Shown one piece after another: positions 34,964 through 43,654 of a stretch of 64,000 nucleotides of DNA (positions are counted from its first letter, which is position 1; each line of letters opens with the position of its first letter). Below the pieces are notes generated by a model. That model did not search any database. It was not told where the DNA came from and saw nothing but the letters and a program-made list of their open reading frames with translations. This DNA is from Mayfieldus sp963781495 (GTDB taxonomy: Bacteria > Actinomycetota > Thermoleophilia > Solirubrobacterales > 70-9). The position numbers and the translations under genes were made by a program. The stretch covers positions 744,001 through 808,000 of the forward strand of contig CAWAFX010000002.1 of assembly GCA_963781495.1 (NCBI GenBank), in the 5' to 3' direction.

Positions 34964-35914
34964 CTAGGCCGCGGCCGGGGTCAGCTCGCCGCGCAGGAAG
35001 CCCTCGTAGCCGAGCACCTCGAGGTACTGGAACGCCCGCGCCGCGACCTCGTCACGCTCGGGCTCGGTCAGCTCCTCAGCGGTGGCCAGGTTCTGCTCCG
35101 GCGTGGCGCGGCGGATCGTCCCCCAGGGGTAGACCTCGGTCAGCTCTGCGCCGTTCCAGCTCGGCCCGGCCAGCGAGTCGTCGGCGTCGAGGCCGAGCGC
35201 CTCGCAGACCGGCGCCAGGGCCGAGACCGAGTCTGCCATCACGTCCTCGGCGCGGACGAGGTGGAAGCGGTCCTCGAAGCGGCTCTTGGCGATCAGCGCG
35301 TAGTGCTGGTTGAGGGTCCAGCCGAGCATGTAGTCCTCGAGCGCCAGCGGCACCGGCCGCTTCTTGGTGTCGGCGTAGGCCGACCAGGGATTGCGGACGA
35401 CGTGGAGGAAGTGGGCCTTCGGCATCTCGCTGAGGATCTTCTCCGCGTCGACGGTGATGATCGGGCTGTAGCCGACGTGGACCGACTCGCGGCCACTGGA
35501 GTTGTGGTCCTTCCAAGCTTCGAAGGTCGCCTGAAAGAAAGCGGCGACGTTGTTGACCCGGCTGCGTCCGGTCCGCTGCACGTGCGAGAGGTAGATGTCG
35601 CGGCGCTCGTCGTCGTCGAGGTCGAAGGGGTAGTCGCGGAACTTGCTCACGTTCGGGGTGCGGGCCCGGACCTTGCCCTCCTCGTCGATGATCGCGTGGT
35701 AATCCTGAGCCGGGGTCGCGTCGAGATCGAAGACGGGCCAGCGGTACTTGACCGGGAAGGTTGAGCTCAGCAGGTCGTTGACCTTGCGGGTCCCGAGCTG
35801 GGACTCGAACGGGTAGACGAAGAGGCCGGGGTGGCCGTCAAGATGGCGGTGGGTCGTGTTGCCGCCGTTCTCGTACATGGCGCCGATCATCAGCAGTCGG
35901 AAGTCTTCGCTCAT
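34964..35914 (-). CDS. Sulfotransferase-family protein
   Basis: The protein has 316 residues. GAMYENGGNTTHRHLDGHP at 11-29 stands where PAPS-dependent sulfotransferases bind the 5'-phosphosulfate, and HVVRNPWSAYADT at 171-183 fits the 3'-phosphate site with Arg174 and Ser178. The first motif lacks the usual P-[RK]-[ST]-G-[TS]-T, so the match is partial. It would put sulfate on a glycan or lipid. It follows a TIGR03032 gene with an ATGA overlap inside a glycan operon, and the PAPS-making genes sat and cysC lie 15 kb away. Confidence 0.72.
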   Translation of the reverse strand: MSEDFRLLMIGAMYENGGNTTHRHLDGHPGLFVYPFESQLGTRKVNDLLSSTFPVKYRWPVFDLDATPAQDYHAIIDEEGKVRARTPNVSKFRDYPFDLDDDERRDIYLSHVQRTGRSRVNNVAAFFQATFEAWKDHNSSGRESVHVGYSPIITVDAEKILSEMPKAHFLHVVRNPWSAYADTKKRPVPLALEDYMLGWTLNQHYALIAKSRFEDRFHLVRAEDVMADSVSALAPVCEALGLDADDSLAGPSWNGAELTEVYPWGTIRRATPEQNLATAEELTEPERDEVAARAFQYLEVLGYEGFLRGELTPAAA

Positions 35915-37104
35915 CTCTTTCCCTTTCGACTCGATGATTGGCTGAAGCCGTAGAAGAGGGCCTTGATCCGCTCCGGCTGGCGGCGCCCTCCGCGGGAGAA
36001 CGGGAAGCCTAGGCTAAACCCGCGCGGCACAAGCTCGAGCGAGAAGATCTGGTTGCCCTGCGGCCATTGGATCGAGCCCAGCGTCTCGCCGCTGCGGGTG
36101 TCGATCGCGTGGACCGCGCAGACGCTTCGCTCGACCTCGAGGCCGGGGGCGTAATTGCGAAAGCGGGGGATCACCCGCGAGGTGGCGACGAACGCGGACC
36201 CCTTCGAGAAAGCGAGGCCGCGGGTCCAGCCCGGGAGCCGGGCCAGCGGCTCGAACGCCCCGTCCGAGATCACGCCGGCCTCGCCGTAGCCGCTGTTGTC
36301 GACCCAGACCCGGTTGCGGTGCAGGCGGGCGGAATGGGGCCGGGTCAGCCCGTGGGCGATCGGCTCGCGCGTTGCACCGGAGAAGACGACACCGGTTCCG
36401 TCGACCGGGAAGTTGCGATGGCCGGGGCGGCGGCTGGAGATCCGGTCCGCCGAGGCGGAGAAGTAGGAGGCGCGGATCGTCTTGCCGGCGGCGATCGAGT
36501 TGAGCTGCAGGTAGTTGCGGTCGAAGGCGGGGCCGCCGGCCCGCTCGATGCAGCGCGGCCACCAGACACGCTCGAAGGAGCCGTCGGCCCGGAGCCGCAC
36601 GACGGCGTTCTCGCCGACCGCGTTGGCGTGCAGCCGGCCGCTGACCATCGCCAGGTCGTGGATGTAGAGGGCGCCGGGCAGAAAGGTCGAGCGGCGCGGG
36701 ACCAGCGGCCGCCCCGGCGGCGCCTCGGTGTCGCTGTCGCCGCGGTTGAGCATCCGCGTGACCGGCGTGAAGTCGTAGATCTGGTTCGGGTTGCGGGTGC
36801 TGGCGACGTGAAGCGAGCCGGCGTCGGCGTCGTAAGCGAGGCCGGAGGGATGCGGCAGGCGCATGAAGCTGACCTGGGGCTCGCCCTCGCTGACGCAGAG
36901 GGCGACCAGCAGGTGCTCGTACTCGCGCGAGACGAAGAGCGTCTGCCCGCTCTGCTCCAGGGCCTCCCACCAGTCGCCGCGGACGCTGTGGCGCAACATT
37001 CCCGGGTCGGTCTCCGAGGCCTGCTCCCAGTGGCTCGCGACCTGGGCCGGGTCGCGCCAGCTTCGGTCGTGCTCGGCCCAGTCGCCGTCGCCGGCCGCGG
37101 TCAT
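35911..37104 (-). CDS. TIGR03032-family (DUF4915-like) beta-propeller protein
   Basis: The protein has 397 residues, with repeated strands and the family marks LFVSREYEHLLV, HPSGLAYDADAGSLHVAS, DLAMVSGRLHANAVG, LTRPHSARLHRNRVWVDNSG and PGWTRGLAFSKGSAFV. Proteins of this family are of unknown function; they often lie next to sulfotransferase, glycosyltransferase or tetratricopeptide genes. Here the stop overlaps the sulfotransferase start (ATGA), which suggests a joint task. No signal peptide is seen, so it is probably cytoplasmic. ATG start overlaps the stop of the upstream GT2 gene. Confidence 0.8.
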   Translation of the reverse strand: MTAAGDGDWAEHDRSWRDPAQVASHWEQASETDPGMLRHSVRGDWWEALEQSGQTLFVSREYEHLLVALCVSEGEPQVSFMRLPHPSGLAYDADAGSLHVASTRNPNQIYDFTPVTRMLNRGDSDTEAPPGRPLVPRRSTFLPGALYIHDLAMVSGRLHANAVGENAVVRLRADGSFERVWWPRCIERAGGPAFDRNYLQLNSIAAGKTIRASYFSASADRISSRRPGHRNFPVDGTGVVFSGATREPIAHGLTRPHSARLHRNRVWVDNSGYGEAGVISDGAFEPLARLPGWTRGLAFSKGSAFVATSRVIPRFRNYAPGLEVERSVCAVHAIDTRSGETLGSIQWPQGNQIFSLELVPRGFSLGFPFSRGGRRQPERIKALFYGFSQSSSRKGKR

Positions 37105-37787
37105 CGACGGTTGAGCTGCGAGCGCAGCTGCACGGCGCCCCAGTACATGCGCACCGCCGAGCGCAGGTTGGTGGTCGAGCGGCCTCCGTGGCGCTGGGTG
37201 ATCAGCAGCGGCACCTCGATCACCGGATAGTCGTTGAGGCCGCAGACAGCGAGTAACTCGGCGTCGATCAGGTCGTCGTCGCGCTGCAGGGTCAGCAGGG
37301 CCTCGAAGCGGCGGGGGAAGATCTTCGGGGTGCCGTTGATGTCCCAGCTCGCGAGGTCGAGCAGGGCCCGGCATTCCATGTTGTAGAGGACCGAGCCCAT
37401 GCGGCGGGTGAGGCTGTCGCGGATGCGGCGGTTGGCCTTCAGCACCACACCGTCGTAGGCAAGCGAGTAGGCGATCATCAGGGTCAGGATCTCGGCCGAG
37501 GTGCGGGCGGAGTTCGTGTAGCACAGGGTCTCGCCCCCGGCCCGGGCGAGACCGGCCTTGACGGCGCGCCCCCAACCGCCCTCGGCGATCGGCAGCGAGC
37601 GGACACGCTCCTCGGCCCCCTCGAGCCGGGCGCACACCGCCTCGGTCTCGTCGCGGCAGTTGTTCGGGACCAGGAGCAGCTCGTAGTCGCCGGGCAGCGG
37701 CTCCAGCGCGTCGAGATAGGCCCCCACCACGTCCTCGACGTGGTCCGCCTGGTTGTGGACAGGCAGGACGATCGATGTCAGCGCCAT
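37101..37787 (-). CDS. Family 2 glycosyltransferase
   Basis: The protein has 228 residues. TSIVLPVHNQADHVEDVV and LLLVPNNCRDETEAV are GT-A start motifs, but the usual DxD is replaced by LCYTNSARTSAEIL, so metal binding is altered or the donor differs. The C-terminal half with NGTPKIFPRRF and LLITQRHGGRST is close to polyprenyl-phosphate sugar synthases. It is coupled to the transketolase C-part upstream (TGATG) and to the TIGR03032 gene downstream (ATGA). Confidence 0.8.
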   Translation of the reverse strand: MALTSIVLPVHNQADHVEDVVGAYLDALEPLPGDYELLLVPNNCRDETEAVCARLEGAEERVRSLPIAEGGWGRAVKAGLARAGGETLCYTNSARTSAEILTLMIAYSLAYDGVVLKANRRIRDSLTRRMGSVLYNMECRALLDLASWDINGTPKIFPRRFEALLTLQRDDDLIDAELLAVCGLNDYPVIEVPLLITQRHGGRSTTNLRSAVRMYWGAVQLRSQLNRR

Positions 37788-38713
37788 CAGCCGGAGACCA
37801 GGGAGAGCTCGCGCACGGCCCGCTCCACCAGGCGCTCGGCGGAAAGGCCGAAGACGTCGTTGAGGTAGGCCTCGCTGCCGCTGACCCCGTGCGGCATCCG
37901 GTCGACGCCGCAGCGCACGACCTTGCAGCCGAGCCCGCGGCCGCTGACCAGCTCGGCTACCGAGGAGCCGAGACCGCCGGTCCGGTAGCCGGACTCGACG
38001 GTCACCGCGAGCGGGACCCGGGCCAGCAGCTCGACCAGGGTGGGATCGGCCTCGGCGCGCAGGGTCGAGGCGACGGCGACGGTGGCGTCGAGGCCGAGCG
38101 CCGCCAGCATCTCGGCCGCCTCGGTCGCCTGCCGGGCCGAGGCCCCGAGGGCGATCAGCGCCAGGTCGTCGCCGCTGCCGATCAGCTCCGACTCGCCGAG
38201 CCGGAAGCGCCCCTCGAGCCCCGGCACCGCATCGCCCCCCTTGCCGAGCCGTAGGTAGACCGGCCCGGGGTGATCCCAGGACGACTGCAGCGCCGCGGTC
38301 GCCTGCTCGCGGTCGGCGGGGCAGATCACCGTCATCTCCGGCTGGGCGCGCATCAGCGCCACGTCCTCGAGCGCGTAGTGGGTGATCCCGTTGGGACCGT
38401 AGTCGAAGGCGGTCCCGATGCCGACGATCCGCACCGGCAGGCGGTGAAGCAGGGCGCCGTTGCGGATGAACTCGTAGGGGCGCATCGAGGCGAAGGTCGC
38501 GATCGAGTAGGCGAATGGGACGAAGCCGGCCTCGGCCAGACCGGTCGCGATTCCGACCATGTTCTGCTCCGCGACCCCGGCGTTGAAGAAGCGCTCGGGA
38601 AAGCGCTCGGCAAAGTCCTCGAAGACGTTGAAACCGAGATCGCCGGTCAGCAGGACGACCGGCTCGTCGCGCTCCGCCAGCTCGCAGAGCCCTTGGGCGA
38701 AGGCGTTTCTCAA
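37787..38713 (-). CDS. Transketolase-like protein, C-terminal (pyrimidine/Tkt_C) subunit
   Basis: The protein has 308 residues and a TTG start at 38711-38713, where TTGA overlaps the stop of the N-terminal subunit. It carries the pyrimidine-binding domain with GVAEQNMVGIATGLAEAG (the catalytic Glu) and a C-terminal Tkt domain. With the upstream protein it makes one thiamine-diphosphate enzyme. Split transketolases of this kind move two-carbon units in special sugar or natural product pathways; the operon context suggests a ketose or branched sugar for the surface glycan. Confidence 0.9.
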   Translation of the reverse strand: MRNAFAQGLCELAERDEPVVLLTGDLGFNVFEDFAERFPERFFNAGVAEQNMVGIATGLAEAGFVPFAYSIATFASMRPYEFIRNGALLHRLPVRIVGIGTAFDYGPNGITHYALEDVALMRAQPEMTVICPADREQATAALQSSWDHPGPVYLRLGKGGDAVPGLEGRFRLGESELIGSGDDLALIALGASARQATEAAEMLAALGLDATVAVASTLRAEADPTLVELLARVPLAVTVESGYRTGGLGSSVAELVSGRGLGCKVVRCGVDRMPHGVSGSEAYLNDVFGLSAERLVERAVRELSLVSG

Positions 38714-39522
38714 GCCCCGCCCCCGGCCCCGGATTCGAGCTCGGACAGCGCCTGCGCGTACTGCTCGTCGGTCATCGGCAGGTAGTGCCACTCGATCTTG
38801 CCCTCCATATAGGAGACGCCCTTGCCGAAGATGGTGTCGGCGATCAGCAGGTGCGGGCTCTCGTCGTCGAGCCCGGCGATCGTGGCGGCGATCGCCTCTG
38901 GATCGTGGCCATCCACCTCATGCACGTCCCAGCCGAAGGCGCGCCAGCGGCCGGGCATGTCGTGCAGGTGCATGACCTGGTCGGTGTAACCGAGCGCCTG
39001 CTGGCCGTTGAGGTCGAGGATCGCGACCAGGTTCCCGAGCCTGTGGTGGGCGGAGAACATCACCGCCTCCCAGAGCGATCCCTCGTTGCACTCGGCGTCG
39101 CTGATCAGCACGAAGGCGCGCCGCCCGGAGCCCTGCATCCGCGCCGCCAGCGCCGCCCCGGCACCGAGCGAGAGGCCGTGGCCGAGCGAACCGGTGGCGA
39201 AATCGATTCCCTGCAGGGGGGGCTCCGGGTGGGCGGCGAGCCTCGTTCCGTCGCTGCAGTAGGTCTCCAGCTCCTGCTGGGAGATCAGCCCGCTCGCTGC
39301 CAGCGCGGCGTAGAGGGCGAGCGCGGCGTGGCCCTTGGAGAGCACGAAGCGGTCGCGGTCGGGGTCGTCGTGGGCGGGGATCCGCAGCGCCTCGCCGTAG
39401 AGCGCGGCGACGATGTCGGCGATCGACAACGAGGAGCCGATGTGGCCCACGTTTGCCCGCTTCGACTGCTCGATGACGATCCGGCGGATGCTGTCCGCCA
39501 ACTGACCCGTACTGATGCTCAA
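38710..39522 (-). CDS. Transketolase-like protein, N-terminal (thiamine diphosphate-binding) subunit
   Basis: The protein has 270 residues. VGHIGSSLSIADIVAALYGE, DRFVLSKGHAALALYA and GSLGHGLSLGAGAALAARM are transketolase N-domain marks. The Mg/thiamine site reads ISDAECNEGSLWEAVMFSAH, then ILDLNGQQ. It works with the following C-terminal subunit. The pair is separate from any housekeeping transketolase and lies between two membrane protein genes and a GT2 gene in one operon. Confidence 0.92.
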   Translation of the reverse strand: MSISTGQLADSIRRIVIEQSKRANVGHIGSSLSIADIVAALYGEALRIPAHDDPDRDRFVLSKGHAALALYAALAASGLISQQELETYCSDGTRLAAHPEPPLQGIDFATGSLGHGLSLGAGAALAARMQGSGRRAFVLISDAECNEGSLWEAVMFSAHHRLGNLVAILDLNGQQALGYTDQVMHLHDMPGRWRAFGWDVHEVDGHDPEAIAATIAGLDDESPHLLIADTIFGKGVSYMEGKIEWHYLPMTDEQYAQALSELESGAGGGA

Positions 39523-39610
39523 TTCGGTTCCTCCTCGGCCCCCCAGGGGTCGGGAATTCTGCCAGTTTCGGCGGCCCCCACGCCAGGCCCGATCAGAAGT
39601 CCAGCTGCCA

Positions 39611-41149
39611 TCAGCCGCCGGGCATGCCGCCGACCGCCGGGGCGGTTGGGGCGGAGGGCGATCGGCGAAGGCCGAGGAAGAGGGCGGTCAGCAGCAGCAC
39701 CGCGCCGAGCTGTGCCAGGTACATGCCGGTCGTCGTCCAGATGCCCGAGCTGAGGAAGTAGCGCTGGGCCGGGAATGCGTGAAGCGAGGAGCCGTCGAAC
39801 TTGCCGATCGGAAGCCATACCCGCGAGAGCAGGATCGAAGCGGTGGCAAAGCCGCCGAGGAACCAGCGCCGGCCCGTGAGGTCCCCCAGCTCCAGCACCG
39901 CGAAGAGGACGACGAAGGGATAGATGAGGACCAGCTTGCGCGGTTCGGTGGCCAGCGCGGTGAGGATGACGAGGGCCATCGCGAGCGTCGCCCCCGGGCC
40001 GAAGGCATGCAGCCGGCGGCAGACCCCCGGCCAGCGCAGCGCGACCAGCAGCAGCAGGGGGCCGAAGAAGCCGATTGCGGCAACCAGAAACAGGCCCGGG
40101 TCCAGGGCGCTGTAGAAGAACGAGGACCGAATCAGCTCGCCCTGATCGATGACGCTCGGGCGCTCCGTGATCGCCGACTGTGTGAGCAGCACCGCCGCAA
40201 CCAGGGCCGCCACCAAAAGGGTCGGGTAGCCGAGCATCGAGCGCCCAATCTCGCGCAGGCCCCTGCCGTCAATCTCCGGCAAGAGCCAGTAGAGCGCCGC
40301 GAAGACGAGCAATGCCGCGGCGACCGCGGCGACGGCGAAGGCGCCCCCGGGCGTGATCCCGGATTGCGGGTGGTAATCGTCGATCCGCAGGTAGACGAGA
40401 TATCCGAGCAGGGCCAGGGAGATCATCCCCGCCACGCCGGCGCGGATCGCGGCCGCCGCGCCCCGACCCCCGGGGGCGCTGCGCAGCGGCAGGCGGCGGG
40501 GCGGGAAGAGCAGCAGCAGGGCACCGAACGGGAGCTGGGTCGGCCAGGCAAAGGCGCCGAGGAAGGTGACGGCCGCCAGCGCCACGCGCCTGTTCGCAAG
40601 CCAGAGATATACGGCCGCAGCGCCGAAGGCGAAGGCGAAGGCATCGGTCGCCACCGGCCAGTAGAAGAACGACTTCAGCACCGCGAAGTTGACCAGCAAC
40701 CCGATCAGGCCCAGCAGCTTTCCCGGCCGGGTGATCCCGAGCAGGTCGGCGGTCATGCACCAGAGCAGGGCCACCAGGGAGACGGCTACGGCATCCCAGA
40801 CCGCAAAGGCGATCACGACGTTGTGCGGCGTGCGGTCGATCGAAAGCCCGGAGAGGGTGAAATAGACGACCGCCGAGGGAAGGATGCGGCGCACGTAGTA
40901 GCCGTCGATGCCGTGTGGCTTGGGCCCGTGGAAGGCGCCGTAGCCCGGGGTCGCAACTCCCTCGTCCCCGAACACCGCCCCCGGGAAATGCTCGGCGAGA
41001 TCGCCGTAGGTGCGGCCGTCGAATCCGAACCCCTGCGACCAGCCGGTCCGGTCTCCTGTCGCCACCAGTCCCAGGCAGACCAGGAGCGTCACTGCCGCCA
41101 CGGTGAGGTTCAGGCGAGGGTCGCTGGATGCGTTCGGTGATCGCGCCAT
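39611..41149 (-). CDS. Polytopic membrane protein, unknown function (GT-C-like topology)
   Basis: The protein has 512 residues and about 11 hydrophobic helices. A long first outside loop follows helix 1 (FGFDGRTYGDLAEHFPG), with acidic residues where GT-C glycosyltransferases have catalytic residues, but I recognise no family. The ATG lies directly after the TAG of the upstream membrane protein gene. The gap of 88 bases to the transketolase gene is the longest inside this operon. Confidence 0.65.
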   Translation of the reverse strand: MARSPNASSDPRLNLTVAAVTLLVCLGLVATGDRTGWSQGFGFDGRTYGDLAEHFPGAVFGDEGVATPGYGAFHGPKPHGIDGYYVRRILPSAVVYFTLSGLSIDRTPHNVVIAFAVWDAVAVSLVALLWCMTADLLGITRPGKLLGLIGLLVNFAVLKSFFYWPVATDAFAFAFGAAAVYLWLANRRVALAAVTFLGAFAWPTQLPFGALLLLFPPRRLPLRSAPGGRGAAAAIRAGVAGMISLALLGYLVYLRIDDYHPQSGITPGGAFAVAAVAAALLVFAALYWLLPEIDGRGLREIGRSMLGYPTLLVAALVAAVLLTQSAITERPSVIDQGELIRSSFFYSALDPGLFLVAAIGFFGPLLLLVALRWPGVCRRLHAFGPGATLAMALVILTALATEPRKLVLIYPFVVLFAVLELGDLTGRRWFLGGFATASILLSRVWLPIGKFDGSSLHAFPAQRYFLSSGIWTTTGMYLAQLGAVLLLTALFLGLRRSPSAPTAPAVGGMPGG

Positions 41150-42880
41150 CTATGTGGGACAAGCGATAACAGGCGTTCTGGCGGTGATCAGCGCCCGCCA
41201 CGGGCGGCGCGAGCGGTCGCCCCGGATCGCCACGGTCGCGGGACCGTAGACCGCGGGCGGGGTGAAGGAGAAGCCGTCGCCGAAGCGCCCGAGCGAGACC
41301 TTGACCTGGGTGTCGCGGGCCACCCCGTAGCGAAACCCACCCCGGGGCAGCAGCAGAGAGACCTTGCCTGCCACGCCCGGCGCCGGACGCAGGAGGCTGC
41401 AGCGCCCCTGGCGCCGGACAGTCATGTTCACCGCCGCCGGTCCCGGTCGTACCGCGCCGCTCGCGGCGGACCTCGTGGGGCCGGCCGCCGGGGTCGCCGC
41501 GAGGGCCAGCGCCCTGCCGAGCAGCTGGTCGGCGGACGCGCGTTGGGGGGCGCCGGCAGCGGCCAGCTCTGCGGTCGAGTCGGCGGGCGAGCCAAAGCGA
41601 TCGGTGGCGTCGAAGTACTGGCCCGCGGTGAAGATCATGTCGCCATGCGGGAGCAGTGCCGTCGAGCCCTGCTCGACCAGGAAGTCGGGAGAGACGCGGC
41701 CCCGGACCAGCTCCAGCGCCGCCAGCTCGGCGCGGTTGTAGCTACCCTCGGCGCGGAAGTAGCCGCCGCCGACCCGCATCTCGTCGACGTTGGCGACCAG
41801 CGACACCGCCAGCACCGCGGCGACGGCGATCGCGATGCCCCGCGTCGGCCGCAGCCCGGCGACCAGCTCCGCCGCCAGCAGCAGGACGACGATCGCGCCG
41901 GGATAGACGTAGCGGCTGGCCAGCGGCGAGCGTGCGGGGCCGATCGTCAGCGCCAGCAGGGTCCAGAGCGCCAGCAGGCCGACCAGCAATGCCCAGGCCC
42001 GCGGCGTCGGCGGCGGGCCGCTGCGCAGCCGCCAGACCAGAAGCGCCGCCAGCGCAAGCGCCAGCGGCACCCCGATCCCGATCGCGATCCCGAGGTCGGG
42101 TGCGCTGGCAACCTGCGGCCCGGGGCTGCGAAAGACGCCGAAGATCGAGGCGGCATCAGCGGCGGCTCCGTTGACGACCGCGGTCGGCGAGGGGCCGATG
42201 TTGGTCGCCGCGAGCTGGTTCTGGTGGAACTGGCTGGCCCAGACCAGCCAGGCCCCGTAGAGCAGACCCGGTGCCAGATAGAGCCAGGACTCGCGCAGGC
42301 CGCGGCCCGGGCGCTGGAGCATCTCGACCGCGGCGATCAGCCCGAAGACGATCCCGAGGCTGAAGCTGGCGAGCGAGACGACAAGCAGCAGGCAGGCGCC
42401 GAGGTCACCGCGGGCGTCGCGCCGGTCGAGGCAGAGCAGCATCCCGAGCCCGGCGCTGATCGAGATCAGCGGCCCGAGCGTGAAGGCCTCGAAGATCTCC
42501 TCCCAGCCGGCGCCGAAGAAGAGGATCAGCAGCGCCGGCGCGAGGGCGAGCAGGGTGCCGACCCGGCGCCGGACAAGGAGGTAGAGCAAGACGCCGTTGA
42601 GGAGGTCGAAGAAGAGGACCGTGAGCCGGAACGGCAGCGCGCTGCCGGCGCCGAAGATCGCCAGCAGGGTCTTGAAGATGACCAGCGGCAGCAGGACGAG
42701 GTGGCCGTTGGCGGGCAGCAGCAGGGTGTGCGGCGACCAGGAGCGGCGGCCGACGATGTAGGTCCAGTCGTCGGCGTAGAAGGTCGCGCCGCGGCTCCAG
42801 TAGAGGATCGCCAGCGCCGAGAGGGCCAGCGCCGCGAGCAGTACCCCGGCCGCGATCCGCCCTTGGCGAGCCTCGTCCAT
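41150..42880 (-). CDS. Polytopic membrane protein, unknown function
   Basis: The protein has 576 residues from ATG 42878-42880. It has about 10-11 membrane helices in residues 10-370, then an outside domain of ~190 residues, poor in cysteine and rich in Ala/Gly. After helix 1 it reads YWSRGATFYADDWTYIVG with the Asp-Asp pair seen in many GT39/GT83-like or YfhO-like enzymes. It is the first gene of the nine-gene operon. A glycan transfer or flipping role is possible but unproven. Confidence 0.65.
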   Translation of the reverse strand: MDEARQGRIAAGVLLAALALSALAILYWSRGATFYADDWTYIVGRRSWSPHTLLLPANGHLVLLPLVIFKTLLAIFGAGSALPFRLTVLFFDLLNGVLLYLLVRRRVGTLLALAPALLILFFGAGWEEIFEAFTLGPLISISAGLGMLLCLDRRDARGDLGACLLLVVSLASFSLGIVFGLIAAVEMLQRPGRGLRESWLYLAPGLLYGAWLVWASQFHQNQLAATNIGPSPTAVVNGAAADAASIFGVFRSPGPQVASAPDLGIAIGIGVPLALALAALLVWRLRSGPPPTPRAWALLVGLLALWTLLALTIGPARSPLASRYVYPGAIVVLLLAAELVAGLRPTRGIAIAVAAVLAVSLVANVDEMRVGGGYFRAEGSYNRAELAALELVRGRVSPDFLVEQGSTALLPHGDMIFTAGQYFDATDRFGSPADSTAELAAAGAPQRASADQLLGRALALAATPAAGPTRSAASGAVRPGPAAVNMTVRRQGRCSLLRPAPGVAGKVSLLLPRGGFRYGVARDTQVKVSLGRFGDGFSFTPPAVYGPATVAIRGDRSRRPWRALITARTPVIACPT

Positions 42881-43080
42881 GGGCGGCAGCCTAGTTTCGT
42901 CCGAGGCGGGCCGTCCGCGCCGGTCCACCGGGCTCCGGCGGCGGCATTTTCAAGCCGTAGGTAACCGGATGGTCAGTCAGCCCCTCTTGGATCTGCGGAC
43001 CCCCGCTGATATGCACGGGCCTGCAATCGACTTGCTCGAGTGTGGCTGGGCGGTCGGGACTCGAATCAAGGAGGAGAGCA

Positions 43081-43638
43081 ATGACCGCAGTAACGGGCGA
43101 GGGCAAAGGCCACGGCCTTGCCGCCGCGGGGATGGCAACCGTCGCTCTGACCGCGTCGGCCCTGGCGGCTGAGCCTGCCGACGCCGCCACCTACACGAAG
43201 GGGTACTGCACCGGGAACACTCTTTGCGAGTTCTCTCAGGGCGGGTTCGCAAACAACTTCGCCCGCTGGGTCATGTCGGGAAATCCTGTGCCGATCCAGA
43301 ACTACAGCGACTGGAAATACGAGGTGACGTCGCTGGATAGCGAGAAGAGCCTCAACGACTCGATCTCCTCGATCTGGAACAACACGAACCGCTGGGTGGT
43401 TCTGTTCCAGAACAACACCTACGGAGGACACCGCATCTGCTTCCCGCCCGGCACCGCGGTTCGCGACCTGCACCAGGTCCAGATGAAGGCCGGCTGGCTC
43501 ATCGGCGGCGGCGGGGAGAGCTGGGGCAACCGGATCAGCAGCCACTGGGTTTACGGGAGCTCGGCACCATCGGACTGCAACGGCGGCTCCGCGGGCTCGA
43601 CGCTCGTCCCGGCAAACCAGCAGGGCTGCTCGATGTAG
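43081..43638 (+). CDS. Secreted peptidase inhibitor I36-like (beta/gamma-crystallin-fold) protein
   Basis: The protein has 185 residues. A signal peptide ends near residue 36 (AEPADA). The mature part opens with KGYCTGNTLCEFSQGGFANNF, and FQNNTYGGHRICFPPGTAV forms the second crystallin-like strand set. This C-x(5)-C and aromatic pattern is that of the I36 (SMI) family of Streptomyces metalloprotease inhibitors. The ATG at 43081 has AAGGAGGAG before it, one of the strongest binding sites in the window. The gene stands alone with a 200-base upstream gap, so it has its own promoter. Target unknown. Confidence 0.75.
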   Translation: MTAVTGEGKGHGLAAAGMATVALTASALAAEPADAATYTKGYCTGNTLCEFSQGGFANNFARWVMSGNPVPIQNYSDWKYEVTSLDSEKSLNDSISSIWNNTNRWVVLFQNNTYGGHRICFPPGTAVRDLHQVQMKAGWLIGGGGESWGNRISSHWVYGSSAPSDCNGGSAGSTLVPANQQGCSM

Positions 43639-43654
43639 CCCTCGGGCTCGGCGG

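Noticed and set aside
39515..42964. Two long plus-strand frames opposite the membrane proteins
   Set aside because: They are Gln/Arg/Glu-rich antisense shadows of transmembrane coding sequence.
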